Assembly (NCBI GenBank): GCA_017407125.1
Contig: JAFQXE010000047.1
Span: 1 to 64,000 of the forward strand
Direction: 5' to 3'
Origin: Thermoguttaceae bacterium
GTDB lineage: Bacteria; Planctomycetota; Planctomycetia; Pirellulales; Thermoguttaceae
Length of the DNA stretch: 64,000 nt
Below the pieces are notes generated by a model. It saw only the letters and a list, made by a program, of their open reading frames with translations, was not told where the DNA came from and searched no databases. The position numbers and the translations under genes are program-made. Below, one piece after another: positions 1-9,045 of this stretch; within the stretch, counting starts at the first letter, position 1, and each line of letters opens with the position of its first letter.

Positions 1-20
1 GTAAGCGAGTTAGGAATTAG
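1..20 (+). CDS. 3' end of a PEP-CTERM protein gene (partial)
   Basis: Bases 3-20 read K-R-V-R-N-stop. The 20 bases are identical to the last 20 bases of the PEP-CTERM gene ending at 50926 and, reversed, of the gene ending at 22500. The window therefore opens on the last codons of another PEP-CTERM surface protein whose body lies outside. As at 50926, the end is followed by heptamer repeat and a GCGGGAG hairpin terminator. The assignment rests only on this short but diagnostic match. Confidence 0.6.
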
Positions 21-703
21 GTTTATATTGAAAGGCGGTAACGGAATGAGCGAAGCGAATGAAGTTACGCTTCAGCTAGAACCGCGTAGCGGTTCAATAT
101 TTATAGCCGTGGGTTTTAACCCACGGAAGGAGTTAGGAGTTATACAATCGTAAACAAATAACGCTAAAGCGGGAGGGAACTCCCGCTTTTTTTATTTGTC
201 AGGTGTTAAGCCGCAAAGAACGCAAAGAACGCATAGAAATTTTTAAAACTTCGCGAACAGACTCCGCATCTCCGCGTCTCCGCGTGAGATTTTTCTTAGG
301 CGGGCGATACGCCCGCGAACCGGGCTCAACCATGTGCGTGCGCGGGTCAAACGTTTCGTTCGCCTTAACGGCGAATGCGTAATTCCGCTCCCGTTGGTCG
401 CTCCATTACCGCCTTTCATTTTTTGCGAACTTCGCGAACTTTCTCCGCATCTCCGCGTCTCCGCGTGAGACTTTTCTTCGGCGGGCGATACGCCCGCGAA
501 CCGGGCTCACCCTTGTGCGTGCGCGGGTCAAACGTTTTGTTCGCCTGTCGGCGAATGCGTAATTCCGTTCGCTACGCTCACACCCACGGGTTAACACCCG
601 TGGCTCGCCTATATTTTTCTCTCCATTACCGCCTTTCATTTTTTGCGTCTCCGCGTGAGATTTACCCGGGCGTCTCGCACCCCGGCTCGCCTACGCCTTT
701 CAT
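21..703. repeat. Gene-free region made of dispersed repeat modules
   Basis: No convincing gene. It holds a GAAAGGCGGTAA end at 31-42 and its inverse TTACCGCCTTTC near 407-418 and 629-640. It also holds a hairpin built on an ACCCGTGG-type palindrome and two successive copies (about 299-420 and 478-640) of a module starting GCGGGCGATACGCCCGCG. Short iterations of CTCCGCGT and CGCAAAGAA type are present as well. Related modules recur near 24.9, 26.4, 37.4, 51.7-52.1 and 62.4 kb. Short ORFs here are repeat translations and were not called. Confidence 0.75.
166..193 (+). terminator. Rho-independent terminator of the truncated PEP-CTERM gene
   Basis: A perfect AAAGCGGGAG / CTCCCGCTTT stem with a four-base loop is followed by a T run. 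The same hairpin follows the PEP-CTERM gene ending at 50926, which suggests a duplicated 3' module. Confidence 0.75.
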
Positions 704-2221
704 TTATTTCCACAGCAATTCTCCCCAGCTGGGATTGAGGACTTCCAGCAGCTTTTTGAATCGGGCATACTTTTTCGCGTAGACGTCTGCTTTGGAGGCG
801 TCTGGCTGATTGACGCTGGAGAATTTGACGAACGTTTTACAGGCAGACTGGCAGTCGGGAAACGCGCCAACGGCGACCGCAGCGGCGATCGCGGCTCCTA
901 ACGCGCCCAATTCCGCGCCGTCGGGAACGCGAACAGGCGTCTGGAAGACGTCGGCAAACATCTGCCGCCAAATCGGACTCTTCGCCGCGCCGCCTGCCAG
1001 GAGAATCTCGCCGGGCTTGGTTCGGAATTTGAGCAGACGTTCTATGTGCCAGTAATGGGCGTAAACGATTCCCTCGCAAACGGCGCGCATGACGTCGCCG
1101 CGGTTTTGCCAGGCGTCCAAACCAAACAGAACGCCTTTGCCGTCCGGGTTGGCGGGGCAGGCGTACAGGTACGGCAAAAACAGAGCGCCGCTCGTTTCCG
1201 GCTCCGTTGCCGCCAGCTCTGCGTTGAGAACGTCGTAGATGGACTGTCCGCTGTTTTTCAGAGCTAAAAGCTCTTTATCCGCCTTGAAGAACGTGGAAAG
1301 CGTCCATTCCAGGTTGCTGGTCGACGTCGCGCTTCCTTCCAGCATGAGATAATATCCGGGAATGGAATACAGAGTTGTCATGAAGATGTCTTTGCTGACA
1401 ACCGGGGCAGGGGCGATGTACTGATTGTTTCCCCACGTCCCGGAAATGAGGCACAGCGACGTCGGATCGGTCATGCCGACGCCCAGCCCGACGGCGTCAA
1501 TATCGAACATCCCGCCGGCAACCGGCGTTCCGACAGCCAGCCCCGTTTCCTGAGCAGCGGCAGGTGTAACGCGCCCGCAAATCTGAGTCGTTTGCGCCAG
1601 CGGCGGCAGCAAGCGCCGATATTTCTCCACGCCCCACGCCTGTAACAGGTCGTCGTCCCATTGAGCGGTTTGGTTGTTGAGCAGACTGGTCGCGGAGGCG
1701 TCGGTGAGTTCCATGTACGCCTCGCCGGTAAGCTTGTAACGAATATAGTCCTTGACCATAAACATCCATTTCGCCTGCTGAAGCGTTTCCGGGCGATTGT
1801 TTTCAAACCAGCGGAGCAGGGCGTTGGGCTGAGCCGCCCAGGTGCGCTGCGTCGTTTTGTCCATAAGGGCGTCGACTACGCCGTCGCGCTCCCATTGGTC
1901 AACGTATGCTCTGGCGCGAATGTCCGTCGAACGAACTCCGACCAGCGGCTCCCCGGCGTCGTCAACCAGATACATGCCGTTTCCATGCCCGGCGCACGCG
2001 ATACAGGCGATCTGTTTCGGGTCAATTTTCGCCTGTTCGATTGCTGACCGAATCGCTGTTACATTGCTGTTCCAAAGCTGATTCCCGTCGACTTCTTCCA
2101 TGCCCGGCTGCGGGTGAAGAAGCTCGACTTTTTCCGAACAGACCGAAATCAGCGTTCCTGATTCGTCAAACAGGGCGGCTTTGGTCATCGACCCGCCGTT
2201 GTCAATTCCGAGGTAATACAT
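704..2221 (-). CDS. FGGY-family sugar kinase (L-xylulokinase/xylulokinase-like)
   Basis: The 505-residue protein has the normal FGGY kinase length. It opens with the phosphate-binding strand YYLGIDNGGSMTKA, has an ACAGHGNG sugar-site segment near residue 78, and ends with a C-terminal ATP-site GGAAKSPIWRQM. The family phosphorylates pentuloses or hexuloses in the cytoplasm using ATP. The overall pattern (QPNALLRW, LTGE, GGMFDIDA, ISGTWGNNQ) is closest to LyxK/XylB-type pentulokinases, but the exact substrate cannot be read from sequence. It is divergent from the cupin isomerase gene at 2709, so an isomerase-kinase pair feeding xylulose phosphate into the pentose phosphate pathway is a reasonable inference. 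A minus-strand promoter lies at 2426-2454. Confidence 0.88.
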   Translation of the reverse strand: MYYLGIDNGGSMTKAALFDESGTLISVCSEKVELLHPQPGMEEVDGNQLWNSNVTAIRSAIEQAKIDPKQIACIACAGHGNGMYLVDDAGEPLVGVRSTDIRARAYVDQWERDGVVDALMDKTTQRTWAAQPNALLRWFENNRPETLQQAKWMFMVKDYIRYKLTGEAYMELTDASATSLLNNQTAQWDDDLLQAWGVEKYRRLLPPLAQTTQICGRVTPAAAQETGLAVGTPVAGGMFDIDAVGLGVGMTDPTSLCLISGTWGNNQYIAPAPVVSKDIFMTTLYSIPGYYLMLEGSATSTSNLEWTLSTFFKADKELLALKNSGQSIYDVLNAELAATEPETSGALFLPYLYACPANPDGKGVLFGLDAWQNRGDVMRAVCEGIVYAHYWHIERLLKFRTKPGEILLAGGAAKSPIWRQMFADVFQTPVRVPDGAELGALGAAIAAAVAVGAFPDCQSACKTFVKFSSVNQPDASKADVYAKKYARFKKLLEVLNPSWGELLWK

Positions 2222-2249
2222 GGGGCGAATAGTTGAAATGGAGGTTATG

Positions 2250-2412
2250 GAGAATAGTGATAAGTGGTTAGTGTTTAGTGGTAAGTGGTTAGTAGCGAGA
2301 TGGCGCTTTGCGTCCTAACCACTTACCACTTAAAACTTACCACTCATTTTTAGTGGTTAGTGGGGGCGGCGCTTGCGTCCTTACCACTTAACACTTAAAA
2401 CTTACCACTCTA
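2250..2412. repeat. Heptanucleotide repeats, AGTGGTA/AGTGGTT family, both orientations
   Basis: Runs such as AAGTGGTTAGTGTTTAGTGGTAAGTGG are followed by their reverse complement (ACTTACCACTTAAAACTTACC). Unit length is 7 with variant last bases. The block lies in the predicted 5' untranslated region of the kinase mRNA and could fold back on itself. Further members occur at 4737-4808, 54597-54626 and 63835-63915. Confidence 0.85.
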
Positions 2413-2425
2413 AAGGATTGACATT

Positions 2426-2454
2426 ATTATATAAGATTGTCCAGCGTGATTCAA
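2426..2454 (-). promoter_or_regulatory. Sigma-70 promoter of the FGGY kinase
   Basis: On the minus strand, TTGAAT (2454-2449), a 17-bp spacer and TATAAT (2431-2426). It points to the kinase start at 2221 and gives a leader of about 200 nt containing the heptamer block. Confidence 0.65.
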
Positions 2455-2524
2455 GCGCTTGGACTGCATTTTTGAATACGGAATGAAAAATTTTTCTTTT
2501 TTGGGCGATTTAGTGAAAGAACTC

Positions 2525-2552
2525 TTGAATTTATTTTCAATTTCGGTATACT
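2525..2552 (+). promoter_or_regulatory. Sigma-70 promoter of the cupin isomerase gene
   Basis: TTGAAT (2525-2530), a 16-bp spacer and TATACT (2547-2552). It is divergent from the kinase promoter about 70 bp away. The leader to 2709 would be about 150 nt. Confidence 0.6.
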
Positions 2553-2708
2553 GTACTAATAATGCCGGTTTTAACTAAGGTTTGTTAAAACGCAGAAAAT
2601 GACAATTCGATTCTGTAACAACGGATAGCGTTGAGCTGAATGGAAGCTCTTGCCGCTGACGAGTGAAGGTCGAATATCCCCAGAAGTTTTATTCTCATAA
2701 GGAGAGAG

Positions 2709-3506
2709 ATGAAAATGGAAAAAATCAATCGTCGTTCCGCTTTGTTGGCAGCGGGCGCGGCTTTGGCTGGCGTCGTTGCTGGAACCGCTTCGGAATCGGA
2801 AGCCGCTAACGGTCTGTTGGGCCGCCGTCGTAATTATGCTAAACCAAATGAACAGGCCGGTCAGAAAGTTCAGCCAGCTCCACAGCCGTCCAAGATCCCG
2901 ACCCCCGCTGGGCTTCGGTTTAACAACGAGGACTTCTACACCGACGGCAAGTTCAACGTCGATAAAGCCAAAGACGCTATTATCGAGTTGTGCCGATATT
3001 TCAAGTACCCTGTTTTCCCGGATCTGAAAGACCTCTTGTGGGTTTCTGACTACGGAACGGGCAGGTTCACCGAACTGGGGTTGGCGTGCATTGGCATCAT
3101 CAATCACGACAAAGACAAGCTCGGACAGACGTTCATGATGCAAGACCTCTTCCTGCTGCCGGGTCAGATGCTGCCGGAACACTGGCACATCAAGGGCGAC
3201 GGCATCGCGGTTAAAAACGAGGGCTGGTTTATCCGCTGGGGAAAATCGTTCATCGTCGGCATCGGCAGCCCCAACCTCCCGCCGGAAATCAAGATTCCGG
3301 AATGTCACATGGGCGGCAAGGTCGAAGTCAAACACGGCAAATGGGTCAACGCCGGCGAATACGCTCAGCTGGCAAAACTCGAATCGAAGCACTGGCAAAT
3401 GGCTGGACCGGAAGGCTGCATTCTGACGGAAGTCGCCAACCTTCACACCAACAGCGCTGTTCGTCACAACGACCCCGCTATTAACGATCACTTCCTGAAC
3501 AACTGA
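2709..3506 (+). CDS. Cupin sugar isomerase, D-lyxose/D-mannose isomerase-like, Tat-type signal
   Basis: The 265-residue protein starts at ATG 2709 after an AAGGAGAG ribosome site. The N-terminus has a twin-arginine signal (N-R-R-S followed by an Ala-rich hydrophobic stretch, residues 6-30), so export is predicted. The rest matches the cupin lyxose-isomerase type: LPGQMLPEHWH gives candidate metal ligands H158 and H160, E171 follows, and H228 lies in the later HWQMAGPEG strand. Known members interconvert D-lyxose and D-xylulose or D-mannose and D-fructose, with Mn(II). It is divergent from a pentulose-type kinase. An exported isomerase would be unusual; the signal may instead mark a lineage-specific secreted cupin. 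The family call is moderate and the substrate is unproven. Confidence 0.62.
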   Translation: MKMEKINRRSALLAAGAALAGVVAGTASESEAANGLLGRRRNYAKPNEQAGQKVQPAPQPSKIPTPAGLRFNNEDFYTDGKFNVDKAKDAIIELCRYFKYPVFPDLKDLLWVSDYGTGRFTELGLACIGIINHDKDKLGQTFMMQDLFLLPGQMLPEHWHIKGDGIAVKNEGWFIRWGKSFIVGIGSPNLPPEIKIPECHMGGKVEVKHGKWVNAGEYAQLAKLESKHWQMAGPEGCILTEVANLHTNSAVRHNDPAINDHFLNN

Positions 3507-3521
3507 TTTCAGGGTCAAATC

Positions 3522-3560
3522 AAAAGGAACTGGAACCGACGCGTTTCAGTTCCTTTTTTG
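3522..3560 (+). terminator. Rho-independent terminator of the cupin gene
   Basis: AAAAGGAACTG and CAGTTCCTTTT form an 11-bp stem around a 14-base loop, ending in a T tract, 16 bp after the stop codon. Confidence 0.85.
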
Positions 3561-3609
3561 TTGGATAACAGATTTTTTTTGTATTCACTTTTAAGGTTAA
3601 GGAGTAAAA

Positions 3610-4701
3610 ATGAAGTTTCGAGAATTGACTTTGCTGTTGATTTTAGGCGTCTGCGCCGTTTCAGGATATTCTTTTGCGGCGGAATCCTGCGATGACGCGC
3701 CCGCTTTGAAAACGCCGTATATGATTGATCTGGGCGACAAATACGTCACGCCAGACGGCATGGCGTACAATCCGGTTGACAACAATATTTATCTGGTTAT
3801 TCCTGCCGCAGTGGAAGAAGGCGACGCGCCGCTGCTGGTTATCACACCAGACGATAAGGTCAAAGAAGTTTTCCGCATTCCCGCCAACCCGGACACCAAA
3901 CACGCCGGCGTTCTGGGAATCGCGTTCGGTCAGGACGGAAACCTGTACGTCGCGGACTCGCAGGAAATCAGCGGACACGTCAATCACAACGGACGTCTGC
4001 TCCGCATCGTTTTTGAAGACGGGAAACCCGTTCGCTGTGAAGTCCTGGCGACGAATTTCGTTGCGCCCAACGGTTTGACGGTTGCCAACGGCAAAGTTTA
4101 TTTCTGCGAAACCCGCGTTACAGAAGACACGCCTTGCCCGCTGACGTCCGGTTTGTTCTGCTTTGATCTGAAAGAACTTGACCCGGCGAACCCGTATCGC
4201 GCCAAGGTCTACGTCAGCGAAACAGACTGCGACCCGCATTTCATTTTCCAGTTCAAAACCAAAGATCCTGACTGGCGAGTTGGTGCCAACGGCTGCAGTT
4301 CTTCCGTTGACGGCAAAGTTTATGTCGCCAATTTTGGAGACAAGCAGATTTACGAGCTGACTTTTGGCGCTGACGGCTCGAAAGTAACAAAAGTTCGCAA
4401 CGTTATTCCCTGCCCGAACGAACGCAAAAAGCTGATGTCAATCGACGGCATTCGCGTTGACAGCACGCACGGCTGCATTTACTTCGCGGACTTCGCCGGC
4501 AACGCCGTTCATAAAGTCTGCATTTCGACGGGCAAAGTTACGACGCTTGCCAAAAATCCCGTCGGAACCGGCGCGGACGGCGCTCTGGATCGCTGCTCGG
4601 AAGTCTGCCGCCGCGGCAACAAACTCTATATTTCCAACATCGACCTCCCGTTCGACAACGACAACGACGCCCCGCACTCCATGTCGGTAATTGAACTGTA
4701 A
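3610..4701 (+). CDS. Secreted SMP-30/gluconolactonase-like beta-propeller
   Basis: 363 residues with a TTAAGGAG ribosome site and a signal peptide (MKFRELTLLLILGVCAVSG, cleavage probably after SFA). The mature part repeats propeller blades of the type PDGMAYNPVDNNIYLV, LGIAFGQDGNLYVAD and APNGLTVANGKVYFCE, typical of SMP-30/gluconolactonase/strictosidine-synthase-like propellers. Such enzymes hydrolyse sugar lactones with a divalent metal; others are non-catalytic. It sits in the same direction as the cupin but after a terminator, so it is a separate unit. A role in periplasmic sugar-acid processing is inferred from the neighbouring sugar genes. Confidence 0.75.
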   Translation: MKFRELTLLLILGVCAVSGYSFAAESCDDAPALKTPYMIDLGDKYVTPDGMAYNPVDNNIYLVIPAAVEEGDAPLLVITPDDKVKEVFRIPANPDTKHAGVLGIAFGQDGNLYVADSQEISGHVNHNGRLLRIVFEDGKPVRCEVLATNFVAPNGLTVANGKVYFCETRVTEDTPCPLTSGLFCFDLKELDPANPYRAKVYVSETDCDPHFIFQFKTKDPDWRVGANGCSSSVDGKVYVANFGDKQIYELTFGADGSKVTKVRNVIPCPNERKKLMSIDGIRVDSTHGCIYFADFAGNAVHKVCISTGKVTTLAKNPVGTGADGALDRCSEVCRRGNKLYISNIDLPFDNDNDAPHSMSVIEL

Positions 4702-5170
4702 GAGGGTAACAAATCGACTGACGCTATTTTTTCAAAGTGGTACGTGGTTAGTGGTAAGTGGTTAGGATTTGGCGCGGCTCTTGCGTCCTAACCGCTTACC
4801 GCTTATTTTTTATTGCTCAATACAGCGATTATTTTGACAGATATATCCGTTTATTTACCCCCCCTTGTAACTCAATGATTAATTGTTAAAATAATTATTA
4901 TATGTTAATATGTTGGGGTATTTTTTATGAAATGCCTATCGTTTGACAACTAATTGGCATATTGACATTTGATATTATATGAAAAATCATATTTTTGAAC
5001 AATTTTCATTATAATATTATTGTACTTCCATAGAGTCTTGCATGGGGAACGTAACGACCTGTTGAAACGACAGTTAACCTTTTTCCTAACCAGAACGTTG
5101 GCGTATACAGACAATACGCGTGTATTTGTCTGAATGTTACATATCCTTTTTTCAATCCATTTTTAGAACA
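4702..5170. other. Intergenic region: heptamers then AT-rich leader
   Basis: Heptamers of the AGTGGTA family and their inverse occupy 4737-4808. The rest is strongly AT-rich, with TTGACA at 4962-4967 and TATAAT at 5010-5015. These two are not correctly spaced with each other, so a promoter for the following cluster is likely but not pinned. This is the left edge of the compact 5-14 kb cluster. Confidence 0.6.
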
Positions 5171-6373
5171 ATGACAGAAAACCATTCAAAATTCAGTGCG
5201 TCAAAATACCTGCTTTTGGGTATTGCATTTTTGAGTTTAACGTTTTTGGGGTGTCCTCCTCCCCAAAAAGTTACAGACCCAGGTCACACGATTAGCGATC
5301 CCCCGCTTGTGGTAAAACGAATTCCGACTCATCGTAAATTTTCGGGAACGTTCGTAACGACAGGACGCGGTACTGACGCCAAATGGGGCATTGGAACAAC
5401 CATGAATTTCCAATACTCGGTGAATGTTAAAGCGGAATCCAGAATTTTGAGTCGTGAAGCTCAGCCAAGCGGATACTTTAAGGTTGAGGAGATTCGTAGA
5501 ATTGAGAATGTTTCAGACAACCTGAATGTTTCTGATCTGGATTTAACTGTGCGTTTGGATACGCTTCCAGTGAAAGCAGTTTTTACTGTTGCGGATTGTT
5601 TAACAGGTCTTTACGTGCTTACAACGGGCGACATTGAAACCGGCGTTGCCATTAAACAAGGAGAGGAATACGTCAAAGCGTTACTGGAAAAAATTGACGG
5701 AACTTCATTGCGAGACATGATTGGTTCTGATAAAATTCCAGCGGAAATGGAAGATTACGTTAACAAACTGGCTCAGAGTTCAGTGTTAAAGGCAATGGGC
5801 GGCGTGCGCGATATTTCCGGAAAATCCTACAAGTTTACCTGGTTACAGAAAAAATCTGGAGAACCGTGCACCTTTGAGTATACGTATGAAGATGGATCTA
5901 AAGTTACAAACGAAAATGAATTGATAGTGCTTAAACGCGTTAATACGTTTATTGACTATTATTTGGCCCCAGATACGACTTCCAAGCCTGGCGATGAATG
6001 GTCTGTTTCAGCAGACACGGTTCAGGAAGCGTTTGATCCTTACGTTGATGGTACATACGTTGGTACGATTGACGTTAAACGTCAAGAGAACGAGGGCGAG
6101 GACTGGAAACTTGAAGTTCTTCCCAGCAATATTCGCGTTCAGTCCGATAAAGAAACGACTGGCGAATTGAAGATTGAAAAAGGTTATGCAAAACTGGAAC
6201 CTAAAAGCGTAACTTTGAAGGATCTTTTTGCAGAAGGAACCGCCAGTTTAAAAAAGGTTTCCAAACATCACCTGCTTTTTACCGCTACCATTGAAGGGGA
6301 TTGCAAATTCCAGGGTCGTCTTGTTTCCGAGGAAATAGTTGACGATCAAAGTTCTGTTCAACAGTCTGAATGA
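5171..6373 (+). CDS. Lipoprotein of unknown function, first gene of the FHA/kinase/GTPase cluster
   Basis: The ATG at 5171 is chosen over an in-frame GTG at 5120 because it gives a standard lipoprotein signal: Lys-containing n-region, hydrophobic core, and lipobox FLGC with Cys28. The protein is 400 residues. The mature part begins with a Pro-rich linker, then alternates predicted beta strands and short helices; no known domain is recognised. It ends 47 bp before the FHA-ABC gene, on the same strand and with the same AT-rich codon use. This implies co-expression and a membrane-anchored extracytoplasmic partner for the cluster. The function is unknown. Confidence 0.7.
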   Translation: MTENHSKFSASKYLLLGIAFLSLTFLGCPPPQKVTDPGHTISDPPLVVKRIPTHRKFSGTFVTTGRGTDAKWGIGTTMNFQYSVNVKAESRILSREAQPSGYFKVEEIRRIENVSDNLNVSDLDLTVRLDTLPVKAVFTVADCLTGLYVLTTGDIETGVAIKQGEEYVKALLEKIDGTSLRDMIGSDKIPAEMEDYVNKLAQSSVLKAMGGVRDISGKSYKFTWLQKKSGEPCTFEYTYEDGSKVTNENELIVLKRVNTFIDYYLAPDTTSKPGDEWSVSADTVQEAFDPYVDGTYVGTIDVKRQENEGEDWKLEVLPSNIRVQSDKETTGELKIEKGYAKLEPKSVTLKDLFAEGTASLKKVSKHHLLFTATIEGDCKFQGRLVSEEIVDDQSSVQQSE

Positions 6374-6420
6374 ATCCTCATCAGACCTGTAACGCGACTT
6401 AGTAAACAGGAGTAATTTTC

Positions 6421-9045
6421 ATGGCTGTTGCATGTCCATTTTGTCAATATGAATTACAGAACAATCAGGAACTCTGTCCTAACTGTAAAAATCGATTTAT
6501 AGCGAAGGATTGGCCAGAAAAAGCGTATTCGACAGATGGACTGCATCCGCATTTAACTCTCGTTAATGTTGTCGGGGGCGCCGAATGGAGTCCGAGCAGC
6601 GGCGATTCGTTTATTATTGGTCGCGAATCTCATGGCGGTTTGGATTTGAACAACCCATACGTTTCCCGACAGCATGTTCAGGTGAAGTTGGTTGACAACG
6701 TTTGGACAGTTCAGAAAATCGATAATGATTTTTATCTCAATGGCAGAAAGATATCTCACTCAACAGAAGAAATCATTCATTGCGGAGATCAGTTGAGTCT
6801 TGGCAACGTTGAGCTTCTGGTTGAAATCAAGTATGAACCGAGCGCTCCGAGAGCCAAAGATTCTGACATCCTTGAAATCAAGAACCGAAACACCGTTGTT
6901 TTGGATAAGCTCCGTATTACGATCGGCTCCACAAAAGATCTCACAAAAGATCGCTGCGACATTGTTGTCAATGCGCCCTCGAATTTCAAAGTCCTTGTTT
7001 ACAAATGTAACGGAGACTGGTGGATTGCGGATTGCAATTCACCGTATGCCGTGAGAGTCAATGGGAAAAGGATTCATAATCAGAGGCTTATTCCCGGCGA
7101 TTGCATTTCAATTGGCTCTGACGGCGTTTCAAGCGCACATAACGTTTTTTTTGTCTATTCCAAGCATGGGCTGAAACCGATTGAAAGTCGAACGAATAAC
7201 AGAATTGTAATTCGTACGGATGGGCTTGGCGCGAAAAGCAAGGGAGACGTCATTTTAGATGATATTACGATTCAATTCAAGCCAGAAGAATTTATTGGCA
7301 TTCTCGGTCCAAGCGGTTGTGGAAAAACCAGTTTGATGCAGCGTTTAATCGGACTGGCGAAGTATACAGGCAATTATTATGTCAACGGCAGATCGTTAAA
7401 TAAATGTAAATCGGATTTTTTAAGTCATTGCGCCTATCTTCCTCAAGACGTTTCTCTGCACGAATCATTAACTGTCCATCAGGAGATGGATTGTTTCTGC
7501 GATCTTCACGGTTCAGAATGTTCTCATGAAGATATTCCAGACGCTTTGAAAAGAGTCGGTTTGGAAAGCAAACTCAATCCAAATGCCAGATCGGATGCAA
7601 GAGTTGGAGCGTTAAGCGGCGGACAGAAAAAACGTTTGGGAATCGCTATGGAACTGCTGCGTTCGCCAGACGCTTTTTTGCTCGATGAACCGACTTCCGG
7701 ATTGGATCCTGAAAATGCAAAGGAAGTCATGGATTATCTTAAGACGCTGGCAGGGCAGGGGAATACCGTATTATGCACTACTCATCAGACAGATTATTTT
7801 GATTACTTTAACAAAGTTGTCATTTTGTCGAAAGGCAGGCTGGTTTTCTTCGGAACGCCTGTTGACGCTAAAACGTATTTTAAAGATGTATTCTTCAAGC
7901 AAAAGATACAAGACATAACCCCGCAGGATATTTATAAACTGTTAGTCGATGGCAGCGACGACGAGCAAAAGAATCGGGCTAATAATTTGGCTAAGAAGTT
8001 TAAAGAATCTGATTATGCGGAGAAACTGAAAGAGGAAATTAAAGAAACCACGTTTCCGGAACTAAGTAAAAAACGTCCCAATTGTTCGCCTGTAAAAAAG
8101 TTTTTCCTTCAGGTTAAAGGTTATCTGAAACGAAGCGTTGACGAATGGTTTGGATTTATCAACTCGGAAAATAAATTTTGGGATTTTCTCTTCTCATCGT
8201 TTAATATTCAGATGCTTCTTTTGCCGCTTTTGATTTCGCAGGTTATTAAACTGTCTTGCGCTCAAAAATGGTGGGATTACATGAATGTTGGCGATATGTT
8301 CTTCTTTTGCCTTATTTCCGTATTTTGGCTTGGAATGAACAATTCTATCAAAGAACTGGTTTCAGAAAGAACGCCAGGGCGATGCTTAGAGCGTTTGGAA
8401 GGCGTTACGATATGGCCATATATTGGCAGTAAACTATTGTGGATATCTTTTTTATGCGCTTTACAAACGGGAATCTTTAGCGCTCTAACGTTTGGGTTTG
8501 ATTATCTGCCGCCCAATGCGTATGTGGGGCGTGATTCTGGCGTTTGCTGGTCGATAGGGATGTATTTTATTCTTTTGGAAATCAGTTTGATTGGGGCGAG
8601 CGTTGCTTTGTTTATTTCGTCAATTTGTAAAAATTACAATTTTGCTGTTTTCACGCTTCCGATCATACTTATTCCAGTTCTGCTTTTTAGCAAACCGGTA
8701 ATGGAGGGAAACAATTCTGAAAAGAATTTGCGCCCTGCGGTTTGGTGTTATAATGTTTCCCCATGTACAGCGCCGTTAATTTTGATCAAAAATCTGAACC
8801 AGTGGAATTATGATGTAATACAATGCAATAATATACATGAAAAATGGAAGAATGAAAAAGATGCGGAAGCTAAAAAAGAACTTTCTCGAGAGGAGTGTAA
8901 TTATAAAGAGGAGTTCATTCCCAATATCAGAAATAATTACTATGAATCCAGTCGGAGCGTTCTGTTAACGCTGTTCTATTTCTTATTAATTCCATTGACA
9001 TTTATATGTCAAGTTTTGAACGAGAAACACTGGGAGGGACGATAA
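6421..9045 (+). CDS. Zinc-ribbon, FHA-domain ABC-2 type transporter (ATPase-permease fusion)
   Basis: 874 residues. A zinc ribbon (C5, C8, C19, C22) leads into an FHA domain at about 60-130 with the phosphothreonine-binding core GRES (67-70), S82-R83-Q84-H85 and N107-G108. A second, degenerate FHA-like segment lies at about 150-250. An ABCG-like ATPase follows at about 265-480: Walker A GPSGCGKT (296-303), signature LSGGQ (398-402), Walker B LLDEP (420-424), switch H455. The C-terminal half has about six membrane spans of ABC-2 type. FHA domains read phosphothreonine, and a kinase-like gene follows with a TAATG overlap, so phospho-dependent control of transport is inferred. The substrate is unknown. 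Confidence 0.88.
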   Translation: MAVACPFCQYELQNNQELCPNCKNRFIAKDWPEKAYSTDGLHPHLTLVNVVGGAEWSPSSGDSFIIGRESHGGLDLNNPYVSRQHVQVKLVDNVWTVQKIDNDFYLNGRKISHSTEEIIHCGDQLSLGNVELLVEIKYEPSAPRAKDSDILEIKNRNTVVLDKLRITIGSTKDLTKDRCDIVVNAPSNFKVLVYKCNGDWWIADCNSPYAVRVNGKRIHNQRLIPGDCISIGSDGVSSAHNVFFVYSKHGLKPIESRTNNRIVIRTDGLGAKSKGDVILDDITIQFKPEEFIGILGPSGCGKTSLMQRLIGLAKYTGNYYVNGRSLNKCKSDFLSHCAYLPQDVSLHESLTVHQEMDCFCDLHGSECSHEDIPDALKRVGLESKLNPNARSDARVGALSGGQKKRLGIAMELLRSPDAFLLDEPTSGLDPENAKEVMDYLKTLAGQGNTVLCTTHQTDYFDYFNKVVILSKGRLVFFGTPVDAKTYFKDVFFKQKIQDITPQDIYKLLVDGSDDEQKNRANNLAKKFKESDYAEKLKEEIKETTFPELSKKRPNCSPVKKFFLQVKGYLKRSVDEWFGFINSENKFWDFLFSSFNIQMLLLPLLISQVIKLSCAQKWWDYMNVGDMFFFCLISVFWLGMNNSIKELVSERTPGRCLERLEGVTIWPYIGSKLLWISFLCALQTGIFSALTFGFDYLPPNAYVGRDSGVCWSIGMYFILLEISLIGASVALFISSICKNYNFAVFTLPIILIPVLLFSKPVMEGNNSEKNLRPAVWCYNVSPCTAPLILIKNLNQWNYDVIQCNNIHEKWKNEKDAEAKKELSREECNYKEEFIPNIRNNYYESSRSVLLTLFYFLLIPLTFICQVLNEKHWEGR

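Noticed and set aside
375..782. 135-residue frame in the first kilobase
   Set aside because: It is a translation of two successive dispersed repeat modules and runs into the end of the FGGY kinase gene.
2571..3518. 315-residue open frame on the minus strand
   Set aside because: It lies exactly antisense to the cupin gene, which has a ribosome site, Tat signal and family motifs; the antisense product has none.
9006..9044. Earlier ATG for the kinase-GTPase gene
   Set aside because: It has no ribosome site and lies deep in the upstream gene; ATG 9045 has GGGAGGG and the TAATG overlap.
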